A stretch of DNA of 6,772 nt from JBEINZ01 sp040377825 (GTDB lineage Bacteria; Pseudomonadota; Alphaproteobacteria; Rhizobiales; Ancalomicrobiaceae): assembly GCA_040377825.1 (NCBI GenBank), contig JBEINZ010000178.1, forward strand, positions 1 to 6,772, given 5' to 3'. Of this stretch, positions 1-6,064 are shown piece after piece (position 1 is the first letter of the stretch; each line of letters begins with the position of its first letter). The notes beneath the pieces were generated by a model. The model was not told the DNA's origin. It was given only the letters and a program-made list of their open reading frames with translations, and searched no databases. The position numbers were made by a program, and so were the translations under genes.

Positions 1-26
1 CGCGTCGCACAGCCCCGCCAAATTCG

Positions 27-56
27 ATTATAAGATCCACCGGCTCGGAGTGCCAG
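27..56 (-). promoter_or_regulatory. Putative sigma70-type promoter downstream of zapA, reading out of the window
   Basis: On the minus strand there is a perfect -10 hexamer TATAAT (32 down to 27) and a -35-like CTGGCA (56 down to 51), separated by 18 bases. The predicted transcription start is about position 19-20, so only the first bases of the transcript lie in the window. The promoter sits 39 bases beyond the zapA stop codon and reads in the same direction. In many alphaproteobacteria the gene for 6S RNA lies directly downstream of zapA, so this promoter may drive it. That assignment rests on position alone, because almost none of the RNA is visible. Confidence 0.45.
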
Positions 57-94
57 ACCGAGGCGCTGTGCCGATCGCGATTTCATCGGCTCGG

Positions 95-466
95 TTATCC
101 CGACGGCTTCGTTTTGACCAGGGCGGCGGCAAGCTGCTCGATACGATCCGCCGCCTCATCGATCCGACGGGCAATCCCGGCCTCGGACGCGCTCTGCTCT
201 TCCAACCGGGAGGCTGCCGCGTCGCGGAACAGCCGATTCTCAGACTCGAGGTCAGCAATCTTCAGTCGCGCTTCAGCAAGTTCATCCATCGCCATGATTG
301 CCGCCATTACCGTCAATCGTTGATCGCCGATTTCGCCGAACGTCTCGCGCAGTGATCCTATTGTAGAATCGAGCTTATCTGCCAGGCGATGGAGGTGCTC
401 CTCCTCACCATCCTCGCAGGCCATTCGATAGACCCTGCCGCTGATTGTGACGTTCACCTGCGCCAT
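95..466 (-). CDS. zapA: Cell division protein ZapA
   Basis: ZapA binds FtsZ and promotes bundling of its protofilaments at the division ring in the cytoplasm. The 123-residue product begins MAQVNVTISGRVYRMACEDG, the typical alphaproteobacterial ZapA opening, and has the family motif GEIGDQRLTVMAAI (about 44-57). The globular head (about 1-60) is followed by a long charged helix suited to dimeric coiled-coil formation (about 60-115). The ATG at 466 is chosen because it matches the family N-terminus; a GGAG lies upstream at a rather long spacing. An alternative ATG at 520 has a good GGAA ribosome site and would add 18 residues, overlapping the end of the DUF4164 gene by 11 bases. The DUF4164 gene is immediately upstream in the same direction, so the two are probably cotranscribed. 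Confidence 0.93.
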   Translation of the reverse strand: MAQVNVTISGRVYRMACEDGEEEHLHRLADKLDSTIGSLRETFGEIGDQRLTVMAAIMAMDELAEARLKIADLESENRLFRDAAASRLEEQSASEAGIARRIDEAADRIEQLAAALVKTKPSG

Positions 467-509
467 CCCGGAAATCGCTCCAATACTGTCGACCCGATCT
501 GGCTTCACA

Positions 510-803
510 CTAGCCGTCATTTGATTCCAAAACAGCGCGGATAGCTTCCATGGCAGCGACGAGCCGCCGGGAAACTTCGCGATTCGTATCCTCGAGCCGA
601 ACAGAGCGTGATTTTTCGGAATCCAGATCCTGCGCAAGCCTGGATCTATCCTCCCCGGCCCTCGAGAGTTCATCCTCGAGGCCGGCAACGGCTCGATCGT
701 TCTCTAACCTACGCTCGACGGCCGCCTCCAACGCGGCCAAGGACAGATCGAACCGTAGAAGCGCCGACTCAACTGGACGATTTTGACGCGAGAAACTATT
801 CAC
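510..803 (-). CDS. DUF4164 family small coiled-coil protein
   Basis: This 97-residue protein is of unknown biochemical function. It has no cysteine, no membrane segment and no signal peptide. From about residue 15 to 90 it is almost entirely charged heptad-like helix rich in Glu, Arg, Leu and Ala, so an elongated coiled coil is expected. Its size, composition and position directly upstream of zapA match the DUF4164 family of alphaproteobacteria, a conserved neighbour of zapA; a role in division is inferred only from this linkage. The start is a GTG at 803 preceded by a G-rich GGTGGG about five bases upstream. Its end lies 43 bases before the preferred zapA start, consistent with one transcript. 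No clear promoter hexamers were found just upstream. Confidence 0.82.
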   Translation of the reverse strand: MNSFSRQNRPVESALLRFDLSLAALEAAVERRLENDRAVAGLEDELSRAGEDRSRLAQDLDSEKSRSVRLEDTNREVSRRLVAAMEAIRAVLESNDG

Positions 804-986
804 TGCTACCCACCAAACTAGACCCGGACAAGCCGGAGTGATCCTTGGAGACGCGTTGTGTCAGTTAGGCGCGGGCCCATTAAGCCCATTCATCACCCCA
901 CGAGACAGGATCATGATGGACGATTTTAGGCCATCTTATCGAACGGGGGCCGCCAGCTTCTATGCCCGACCGATTCACCCCGCACC

Positions 987-1001
987 TTAACGGAACATTA
1001 G
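987..1001. promoter_or_regulatory. Possible CtrA-type binding site
   Basis: The sequence reads TTAA, seven bases, TTAG. CtrA, the alphaproteobacterial cell-cycle regulator, recognises TTAA-N7-TTAA, so this is a 7-of-8 match with exact spacing. It lies in the region upstream of the DUF4164-zapA division pair, which gives it a plausible target. A single degenerate match of this size is expected by chance in a few kilobases, so this is a suggestion only. Confidence 0.25.
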
Positions 1002-1149
1002 TGGTGTTGGATTCCCGAGGTCAATGCCGTTACGCTATTGCAATCGCCTGAAATGAAAGAACTCAATTGACTCTAAACAGAAGACCGTGCCGATTTATAC
1101 TTACGCTTCAATCCTATCGCTCGGAACTGAGCCGTCACGGACTTGTCGA

Positions 1150-1177
1150 TTGACAGCGGTCAAGGCCCTGGTATCAG
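1150..1177 (+). promoter_or_regulatory. Candidate promoter for gap-pgk
   Basis: A perfect -35 hexamer TTGACA occupies 1150-1155, followed after 16 bases by a weaker -10 candidate TATCAG (1172-1177). Transcription would begin near 1184, giving a leader of about 80 bases before the gap ATG. The -10 matches the consensus poorly, so an activator may be needed or the true promoter may lie elsewhere; a TATACT at 1096-1101 lacks a suitable -35. The inverted repeat at 1191-1206 would fall at the start of the transcript. Confidence 0.4.
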
Positions 1178-1190
1178 TGCCGCGATCTAT

Positions 1191-1206
1191 CCATACGGGT
1201 GTATGG
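1191..1206 (+). repeat. Perfect inverted repeat (operator or leader hairpin) upstream of gap
   Basis: CCATAC (1191-1196) and GTATGG (1201-1206) are exact inverted copies around the four-base loop GGGT. The repeat is 58 bases upstream of the gap start codon and just downstream of the predicted transcription start. That position suits either a repressor operator or a short hairpin in the leader RNA. It has no following T-run, so it is not a terminator. Glycolytic operons in rhizobia are known to be controlled by LacI-type regulators such as PckR, but I cannot match this sequence to a known operator. Confidence 0.35.
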
Positions 1207-1263
1207 GATCGGCGCGTGCGGCTCACTGCGGTGTTGCCCTGGCCTGACTGAAGGAGACGACAC

Positions 1264-2271
1264 ATGGCGGTTCGTGTTGCGATCAACGGATTCGGGCGCA
1301 TTGGGCGCAACGTCCTGCGCGCGATTATAGAATCGGGACGGACGGATATCGAGGTGGTGGCGATAAACGATCTCGGACCGGTGGAAACAAACGCACATTT
1401 GATGCGCTTTGACAGCGTGCATGGGCGTTTCCCCGGCACGGTAACGGTTTCCGGCGACACGATCGATGTCGGTCGTGGCCCGATCAAGGTCACAGCGATC
1501 AAGGATCCTTCGACGCTGCCGCATAAGGATCTCGGCGTCGAAATTGCGATGGAATGCACGGGCATTTTCACGGCGAAGGACAAGGCGTCCGCGCATTTGA
1601 CCGCCGGCGCAAAACGCGTGCTGGTCTCCGCGCCAGCCGACGGCGCGGATCTGACTGTCGTCTACGGCGTCAACCACGACAAGTTGACGAGCGAGCACCT
1701 AGTGGTTTCCAACGCCTCGTGCACGACCAACTGCCTTGCTCCGGTCGCCTATGTCCTTGACGAAGCCATCGGCATCGATAAGGGCTTCATGACAACGATT
1801 CATTCCTATACGGGCGATCAGCCGACACTCGATACGATGCATAAGGATCTCTACAGGGCCCGGGCCGCCGCGCTTTCCATGATCCCAACATCGACCGGCG
1901 CCGCCAAGGCCGTTGGCCTTGTTCTGCCTAACCTCAAGGGAAAGCTCGACGGCGTCGCTATCCGCGTTCCGACACCCAACGTTTCGGTTGTCGATTTCAA
2001 GTTCGTGGCAAAGCGCGCGACCTCGATCGACGAGATCACCACGGCAATCAAGGCCGCTGCGGCCACCAGGCTCTCCGGTATTCTCGGCTATACCGAGTTG
2101 CCTAATGTTTCCGCGGATTTCAACCACGACAGTCATTCGTCGATTTTCCACATCGACCAAACGAAGGTGATGGATGGAACCTTGGTGCGCGTCATGAGCT
2201 GGTACGATAACGAATGGGGCTTCTCCAATCGGATGTCGGATACCGCTGTCGCGATGGGCAAATTGATCTGA
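1264..2271 (+). CDS. gap: Type I glyceraldehyde-3-phosphate dehydrogenase
   Basis: The enzyme reversibly oxidises and phosphorylates glyceraldehyde-3-phosphate to 1,3-bisphosphoglycerate with NAD(P), in cytoplasmic glycolysis and gluconeogenesis. The 335-residue product is full length. The Rossmann nucleotide-binding motif NGFGRIGR spans residues 8-15, and an acidic residue in VAIND (Asp36) lies where NAD preference is set. The catalytic motif SNASCTTNC places the nucleophile at Cys153, and His180 in TTIH is the partner base. The C-terminal SWYDNEWGFSNR (312-323) is the usual family signature. The segment DQPTLDTMHKDLYRARAAA is typical of alphaproteobacterial enzymes, in place of the LP pair seen in classic glycolytic GAPDH. 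The ATG at 1264 has a strong AAGGAG seven bases upstream. pgk follows after one or ten bases, so the two form an operon. Confidence 0.98.
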   Translation: MAVRVAINGFGRIGRNVLRAIIESGRTDIEVVAINDLGPVETNAHLMRFDSVHGRFPGTVTVSGDTIDVGRGPIKVTAIKDPSTLPHKDLGVEIAMECTGIFTAKDKASAHLTAGAKRVLVSAPADGADLTVVYGVNHDKLTSEHLVVSNASCTTNCLAPVAYVLDEAIGIDKGFMTTIHSYTGDQPTLDTMHKDLYRARAAALSMIPTSTGAAKAVGLVLPNLKGKLDGVAIRVPTPNVSVVDFKFVAKRATSIDEITTAIKAAAATRLSGILGYTELPNVSADFNHDSHSSIFHIDQTKVMDGTLVRVMSWYDNEWGFSNRMSDTAVAMGKLI

Positions 2272-2281
2272 CGTGGCCGAT

Positions 2282-3475
2282 ATGAACGCCTTCAAAACCC
2301 TTGATGATGTGAATGTGACCGGCAAACGGGTCCTCGTTCGCGTTGATCTGAATGTGCCGATGGCCGACGGCGCGGTGTCCGACGACACGCGCATACGCGC
2401 CGTTGTCCCAACGATCTCGGAGATCGCCGACAACGGCGGAAAGGTCATTCTGTTGGCTCATTTCGGCCGACCCAAGGATGGACCGGAGCCGAAATTCTCG
2501 CTGCTTCAGATCAAACCGGCTCTCGAACAACGACTAGGCCGTTCCGTAGCATTCGCGACTGATTGCATCGGAAGAGAAGCGAAGTCAGCCGTCGAAGCCC
2601 TTGCTCCAGGCGAAATCCTGCTGTTGGAGAACACGCGCTTCCACAAGGAAGAGGAGACGAACGCGGTCGGTTTCGTAGAACAACTCGCCGCGCTCGGCGA
2701 CATCTTTGTCAATGACGCATTCGCTACGGCTCATCGCGCCCATGCCTCCACCGAAGGACTTGCACACAGACTTCCATCTTATGCAGGACGCTGCATGCAG
2801 ACGGAGATCGAGGCCCTGGAGGCTGCTCTTGCGCAGCCGCAACGACCCGTCCTGGCGGTCGTGGGCGGCGCAAAGGTCTCCTCGAAGATCGATCTTCTGC
2901 AGAACCTCGTGACGAAGGTCGATGCACTGGTCATAGGCGGCGGAATGGCCAACACCTTCCTCGCGGCGCAAGGCATTGATGTTGGAAAATCTTTGTGTGA
3001 ACATGAGCTTGCGGAAACGGCGCGTACCATCGTTAAGGCGGCCGAAGCTGCTCGATGTAAGATAGTTCTACCGGTCGACGCGGTCGTCGCCCGCGCCTTT
3101 AAAGCGGGCGCGGAAAGCGAAGTCGTCCCGATTGGCTCGGTACCCGCAGATACCATGATCTTGGATCTCGGACCGTCGTCCGTTGCGGCCATTGCCGAGC
3201 AGATCGACCGCGCGCGCACGCTTGTGTGGAATGGCCCGCTCGGTGCATTCGAGACCGAGCCATTCGATGCTGCCACGGTCGCGGCGGCGCGTCATGCAGC
3301 GGATCGGACGAAAGCCGGAGCACTTTTGTCGGTCGCCGGCGGCGGGGACACTGTCGCCGCACTCAATCATGCCGGCGTCGGTGCCGATTTCTCGTATGTC
3401 TCCACGGCTGGCGGCGCGTTTCTGGAATGGCTGGAAGGAAAGCCGCTCCCCGGCGTTGAAATCCTTCGCAGATAG
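2282..3475 (+). CDS. pgk: Phosphoglycerate kinase
   Basis: Phosphoglycerate kinase transfers phosphate from 1,3-bisphosphoglycerate to ADP, giving ATP and 3-phosphoglycerate. It therefore uses the product of gap directly upstream. The 397-residue product shows all family landmarks: RVDLNVP (20-26) and HFGRP (60-64) for substrate binding, ENTRFHKEEE (116-125), VNDAFATAHRAHAS (143-156), GGAKVSSK (195-202), GPLGAFE (318-324) and the nucleotide-site GGGDT (353-357). The ATG at 2282 is chosen because MNAFKTLDD lines up with the usual alphaproteobacterial start. A GTG at 2273, one base after the gap stop, would add three residues and give tighter coupling. Neither start has a strong ribosome site, which suggests translation coupled to gap. 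The stop codon is three bases from the end of convergent purK. Confidence 0.97.
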   Translation: MNAFKTLDDVNVTGKRVLVRVDLNVPMADGAVSDDTRIRAVVPTISEIADNGGKVILLAHFGRPKDGPEPKFSLLQIKPALEQRLGRSVAFATDCIGREAKSAVEALAPGEILLLENTRFHKEEETNAVGFVEQLAALGDIFVNDAFATAHRAHASTEGLAHRLPSYAGRCMQTEIEALEAALAQPQRPVLAVVGGAKVSSKIDLLQNLVTKVDALVIGGGMANTFLAAQGIDVGKSLCEHELAETARTIVKAAEAARCKIVLPVDAVVARAFKAGAESEVVPIGSVPADTMILDLGPSSVAAIAEQIDRARTLVWNGPLGAFETEPFDAATVAAARHAADRTKAGALLSVAGGGDTVAALNHAGVGADFSYVSTAGGAFLEWLEGKPLPGVEILRR

Positions 3476-3478
3476 CGA

Positions 3479-4567
3479 TTACGAGATCGGCCGAATTCGA
3501 TTGACGTGGCCCATCTTGCGCCCCGCGCGCATTTCGTGCTTGCCGTAAAGGTGTACGCTTGAGTTCCTTTCCGAGAGCAGTTCAGAAAGCCGTTCGACAT
3601 CGTCGCCGATAAGATTTTCCATATCTACATCGACCAACCGGGCTGTATCACCCAGCGGTAACCCGGCGATCGCGCGAACGTGGTTCTCGAATTGCGAAAC
3701 AAGACACGCGGTCTCCGTCCAGTGACCGGAGTTATGGACGCGTGGAGCGATTTCATTTGCAACTAAAAGTTCAATATCGCCGTCCTCGACAACGAAAAGC
3801 TCGACCGCGATGACGCCGACGTAATCCAACGCCTCGGCGACTCTAATGCCGATTTCTCGCGCCATCTGAGCCGTTTCCGGCCGAAGTTTTGCTGGGACCC
3901 GCGAATACTTTAGAATGTGATTGCGATGTTGGTTTTCTGGGACGTCGTAGGTCACGACGTTTCCGTCAAGCCCACGCACGGCGAGCACAGACACTTCGCG
4001 CGCAAACGGCACCCAGCCTTCCAAGATCGCTGGAGAACCGTGCATAGCCGAGAATGCGGTTTGGGCATCTTCTGGCTGCGATATCTTGGTTTGCCCCTTG
4101 CCATCATATCCGAGCCGACGCGTCTTTAAGACGGCTGGATACCCAATCTCGGCCAGCGAGTCGCGGAGCTCGGCGAGGTCATCGACGGGTCGAAACGGAG
4201 CCGTCGAGATTCCAAGACCGGTAAGGAAGCTCTTTTCAGCCAGACGATCCTGAGAGACCTCAAGCGCACGAACACCGGGGCGAACCGGTACACGGCTAGA
4301 AAGATAGGCGGCAGTCGTTGCTGGGACATTCTCGAACTCGTAGGTAACAACGTCAACCGTATCCGCAAGCTGCGCAAGTGCCGCTTCATCTGAATAATCA
4401 GCGATGATCGGCGCCTCGGTCACCTGGAACGCGGGGCTGTTCTTGTCTGGAGAAAGAATGCGCGCGGTTATACCGAGACGTGCGGCGGCAAGTGCGATCA
4501 TTCGACCAAGCTGTCCTCCTCCGAGAATACCAATGCTTTGCACAGTCCTGGAGTTGCGCGCGCTCAC
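3479..4567 (-). CDS. purK: 5-(carboxyamino)imidazole ribonucleotide synthase (PurK, ATP-grasp)
   Basis: PurK uses ATP and bicarbonate to convert aminoimidazole ribonucleotide (AIR) to N5-CAIR, the first of two steps replacing direct carboxylation in purine synthesis. The 362-residue product is of normal length. It shows the N-terminal GILGGGQLGRM (13-23), TYEFENVP (75-82), the ATP-grasp lysine and loop in KTRRLGYDGKGQ (148-159), EGWVPFARE (183-191), the metal and substrate region NEIAPRVHNSGHWT (271-284) and the C-terminal YGKHEMRAGRKMGHV (341-355). Its GTG start overlaps the purE stop as GTGA, and AGGAGG lies four bases upstream within purE. Translation is therefore probably coupled to purE. 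It converges on pgk with only three bases between the two stop codons. Confidence 0.97.
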   Translation of the reverse strand: MSARNSRTVQSIGILGGGQLGRMIALAAARLGITARILSPDKNSPAFQVTEAPIIADYSDEAALAQLADTVDVVTYEFENVPATTAAYLSSRVPVRPGVRALEVSQDRLAEKSFLTGLGISTAPFRPVDDLAELRDSLAEIGYPAVLKTRRLGYDGKGQTKISQPEDAQTAFSAMHGSPAILEGWVPFAREVSVLAVRGLDGNVVTYDVPENQHRNHILKYSRVPAKLRPETAQMAREIGIRVAEALDYVGVIAVELFVVEDGDIELLVANEIAPRVHNSGHWTETACLVSQFENHVRAIAGLPLGDTARLVDVDMENLIGDDVERLSELLSERNSSVHLYGKHEMRAGRKMGHVNRIRPIS

Positions 4568-5061
4568 CGACCCTCCTCGGGGCGTTCGGCGATCGCAGCG
4601 GTTTGGGCCGCACGATAGACATCGAGTCGAGCCGCCAAGATCGGATCATTGAGCGCAAGGATGGCAGCGCTCAGCAATGCCGCATTGATCGCCCCCGCGC
4701 GGCCAATGGCCAAGGTGCCGACCGGTATTCCGGCAGGCATCTGAACGATTGAATAGAGGCTGTCGACGCCTTTCAAAATCTTCGATTCGATTGGTACGCC
4801 GAGAACCGGAAGCGTCGTCAGGCTTGCGAGCATGCCCGGCAGATGGGCCGCCCCGCCGGCGCCTGCAATAATGATTTTGACCCCACGGTCGCGCGCTGTC
4901 TCTGCAAACTCGAACAGTCGCCGCGGCGTTCGATGGGCCGAAACGATGCGTGTGTCATAATCGACCGCGAGCGCATCCAGCGTTTCGGCGGCATGGCGCA
5001 TGCAGTCCCAGTCTGATTGGCTACCCATGACGATCGCTACCGGCGTACCGTCGCTTGCCAT
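4564..5061 (-). CDS. purE: N5-carboxyaminoimidazole ribonucleotide mutase (PurE, class I)
   Basis: PurE moves the carboxyl group of N5-CAIR, the PurK product, to carbon 4 to give CAIR in de novo purine synthesis. The 165-residue product has the class I motifs GSQSDW (13-18), SAHRTP (41-46) with the active-site His43, GAGGAAHLPGMLAS (67-80) and QMPAGIPVGT (107-116). The ATG at 5061 is preferred because GGGGA lies about five bases upstream and it gives the usual short N-terminus. An ATG at 5073 is possible but has a weaker ribosome site. A TTG at 5103 coincides with the predicted transcription start and is unlikely. It is the first gene of a purE-purK operon, overlapping purK by four bases. Confidence 0.96.
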   Translation of the reverse strand: MASDGTPVAIVMGSQSDWDCMRHAAETLDALAVDYDTRIVSAHRTPRRLFEFAETARDRGVKIIIAGAGGAAHLPGMLASLTTLPVLGVPIESKILKGVDSLYSIVQMPAGIPVGTLAIGRAGAINAALLSAAILALNDPILAARLDVYRAAQTAAIAERPEEGR

Positions 5062-5109
5062 CCCAGTCCCCATCGATTGCCGTTGTTTCACTTTCGCCAG
5101 CAAAGCGGC

Positions 5110-5138
5110 GGTATAGTGTATCGTCGGTCACGTCACAA
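5110..5138 (-). promoter_or_regulatory. Promoter of the purE-purK operon
   Basis: Read on the minus strand, a -35 hexamer TTGTGA (5138 down to 5133) is followed after exactly 17 bases by a -10 hexamer TATACC (5115 down to 5110). Each matches the sigma70 consensus at four of six positions, including TTG and TATA. Transcription would start near 5102-5103, about 40 bases before the preferred purE ATG at 5061. This placement argues against the TTG start at 5103. I saw no recognisable repressor site around it. Confidence 0.55.
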
Positions 5139-5240
5139 GGCGGCTAGAAAGCGTGTTCATCTCTCTTTCGGACAAACGGCTCCGGCAAAGCCCTCATGTT
5201 GCGGCTGGATGGGTAACGACCCTAAAATGACTACTGTTCT

Positions 5241-5271
5241 TTGTATTCGGATGAAAACTGTAAGATTTAAT
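5241..5271 (+). promoter_or_regulatory. AT-rich possible promoter region of the diguanylate cyclase gene
   Basis: The stretch 5225-5290 is clearly AT-richer than its surroundings and lies upstream of the cyclase gene. Within it TTGTAT (5241-5246) and TTTAAT (5266-5271, five of six matches to a -10) are present, but their 19-base spacing is longer than optimal. A transcript from here would have a leader of roughly 65 bases. The low G+C of this patch is the stronger evidence for a promoter; the exact hexamers are uncertain. Confidence 0.28.
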
Positions 5272-5344
5272 TTTTGGCTTTCTTATGAAATGTCGTCCAG
5301 TTATCATCCCGTCAACTCCTTTCAGAGGTCGGATTGGATAGCGG

Positions 5345-6064
5345 ATGCAGATTCTGAACTCACAAATCGATCATGAGTTGAGCGGCATTGAAGTAGAAAC
5401 GGAAGATGGGCGCAATCTTCTTGGGGAGCGCAATCGTGAAGACGCAAATCAGGAGATCATTGAACTGAAAGCAATGGTTTCCGATCGCGACCGGCGCATC
5501 TCGGAGCTTGAGACGCTTATCCGCGAAGACGACCTGACAGGACTTCTAAACCGCCGGGGTTTTCATCGGGAACTGAAGCAGATGCTCGCTTTCTCGAAGC
5601 GATATCACTTCTCGGCCGCGCTGGTTTATCTCGATATCGATGACTTCAAGCATATCAACGATCAACACGGCCACGCCGCCGGCGACATGGTCCTGAAAAC
5701 GGTCGCCGCGCGTATCTCGGCCATTGTACGAAGCTCGGACACGCTTGCGAGAATTGGCGGCGACGAATTCATCATCGTTCTGTGGGGCCTCGACCTCTCG
5801 GCCGCAATCGACAAATCGCAGTCGATCATGTCCACGATTGGATCGATTCCGATGCAATATTGCGATGTACCGATTTGTGTATCCGCATCGATCGGCATCG
5901 CGACATTCGAACAAGACGACGATGTCGACGGTCTAATCATGCGGGCCGATGGTGACATGTACCGGAACAAGGCACGAATGAGAGCTGGAGGGCATTTAAC
6001 TTCGTCAACCGAAGACTCGGCAACCCAAACAAGAGACACATCACGCGATGATGTCGGGCAATAA
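5345..6064 (+). CDS. Soluble diguanylate cyclase (GGDEF domain)
   Basis: This protein is predicted to condense two GTP into the second messenger cyclic di-GMP. The 239 residues comprise a charged helical N-terminus (about 28-60, probable coiled coil), a GGDEF domain (about 61-213) and a polar tail rich in Ser, Thr and Asp. The domain opens with DDLTGLLNRRGF (62-73). It carries the metal and nucleotide residues in LDIDDFKHIND (96-106) and an intact GGDEF at 138-142. The RSSD at 129-132 is an RxxD inhibitory site at the standard five-residue distance, so product feedback is expected. There is no membrane segment, PAS, GAF or receiver domain, so the input signal is unknown; the coiled coil may drive dimerisation. 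An in-frame stop directly precedes the ATG, and the ribosome site (GGAT) is modest. The last seven codons and the stop overlap the antisense DUF465 gene. Confidence 0.93.
   Translation: MQILNSQIDHELSGIEVETEDGRNLLGERNREDANQEIIELKAMVSDRDRRISELETLIREDDLTGLLNRRGFHRELKQMLAFSKRYHFSAALVYLDIDDFKHINDQHGHAAGDMVLKTVAARISAIVRSSDTLARIGGDEFIIVLWGLDLSAAIDKSQSIMSTIGSIPMQYCDVPICVSASIGIATFEQDDDVDGLIMRADGDMYRNKARMRAGGHLTSSTEDSATQTRDTSRDDVGQ

Larger units (their letters stand above)
804..1263. other. 460-base divergent intergenic region between the DUF4164-zapA pair and gap
   Basis: This stretch contains no convincing gene and must carry the control signals for both flanking operons. Visible elements are a CtrA-like half-site pair at 987-1001, a palindrome GC-N-ATTGCAAT-N-GC at 1034-1047, an isolated TATACT at 1096-1101, a TTGACA-based promoter candidate at 1150-1177, a perfect 6-base inverted repeat at 1191-1206 and the gap ribosome site AAGGAG at 1251-1256. 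A 24-codon open frame (916-990) with a weak upstream AGGA is present, but nothing else supports it. In many relatives a transketolase gene (tkt) lies here ahead of gap. I could not recognise any remnant of it. Confidence 0.6.

Noticed and set aside
51..70. TGGCAC as a sigma54 -24 element
   Set aside because: No GC/TTGC -12 element follows at the required distance; the sigma70 reading with TATAAT fits better.
972..1073. Three GANTC (CcrM-type methylation) sites at 972, 1010 and 1069
   Set aside because: GANTC is equally frequent in nearby coding sequence (for example near 365, 522, 582 and 766), so there is no real clustering.
1067..1101. TTGACT followed by TATACT as a gap promoter
   Set aside because: The spacing is 23 bases, too long for a sigma70 promoter.
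1174..2448. Long minus-strand open frames opposite gap (1174-1698 and 1699-2448)
   Set aside because: They lie antisense to a certain gap gene in G+C-rich sequence where stops are rare, and their Arg/His-rich products resemble no family I know.
2585..3370. Minus-strand open frames opposite pgk
   Set aside because: They are shadows of the pgk reading frame with no ribosome sites or recognisable motifs.
5017..5376. Plus-strand open frame spanning the purE start and the cyclase leader
   Set aside because: It is antisense to purE and overlaps the start of the cyclase gene, with no coding character or ribosome site.
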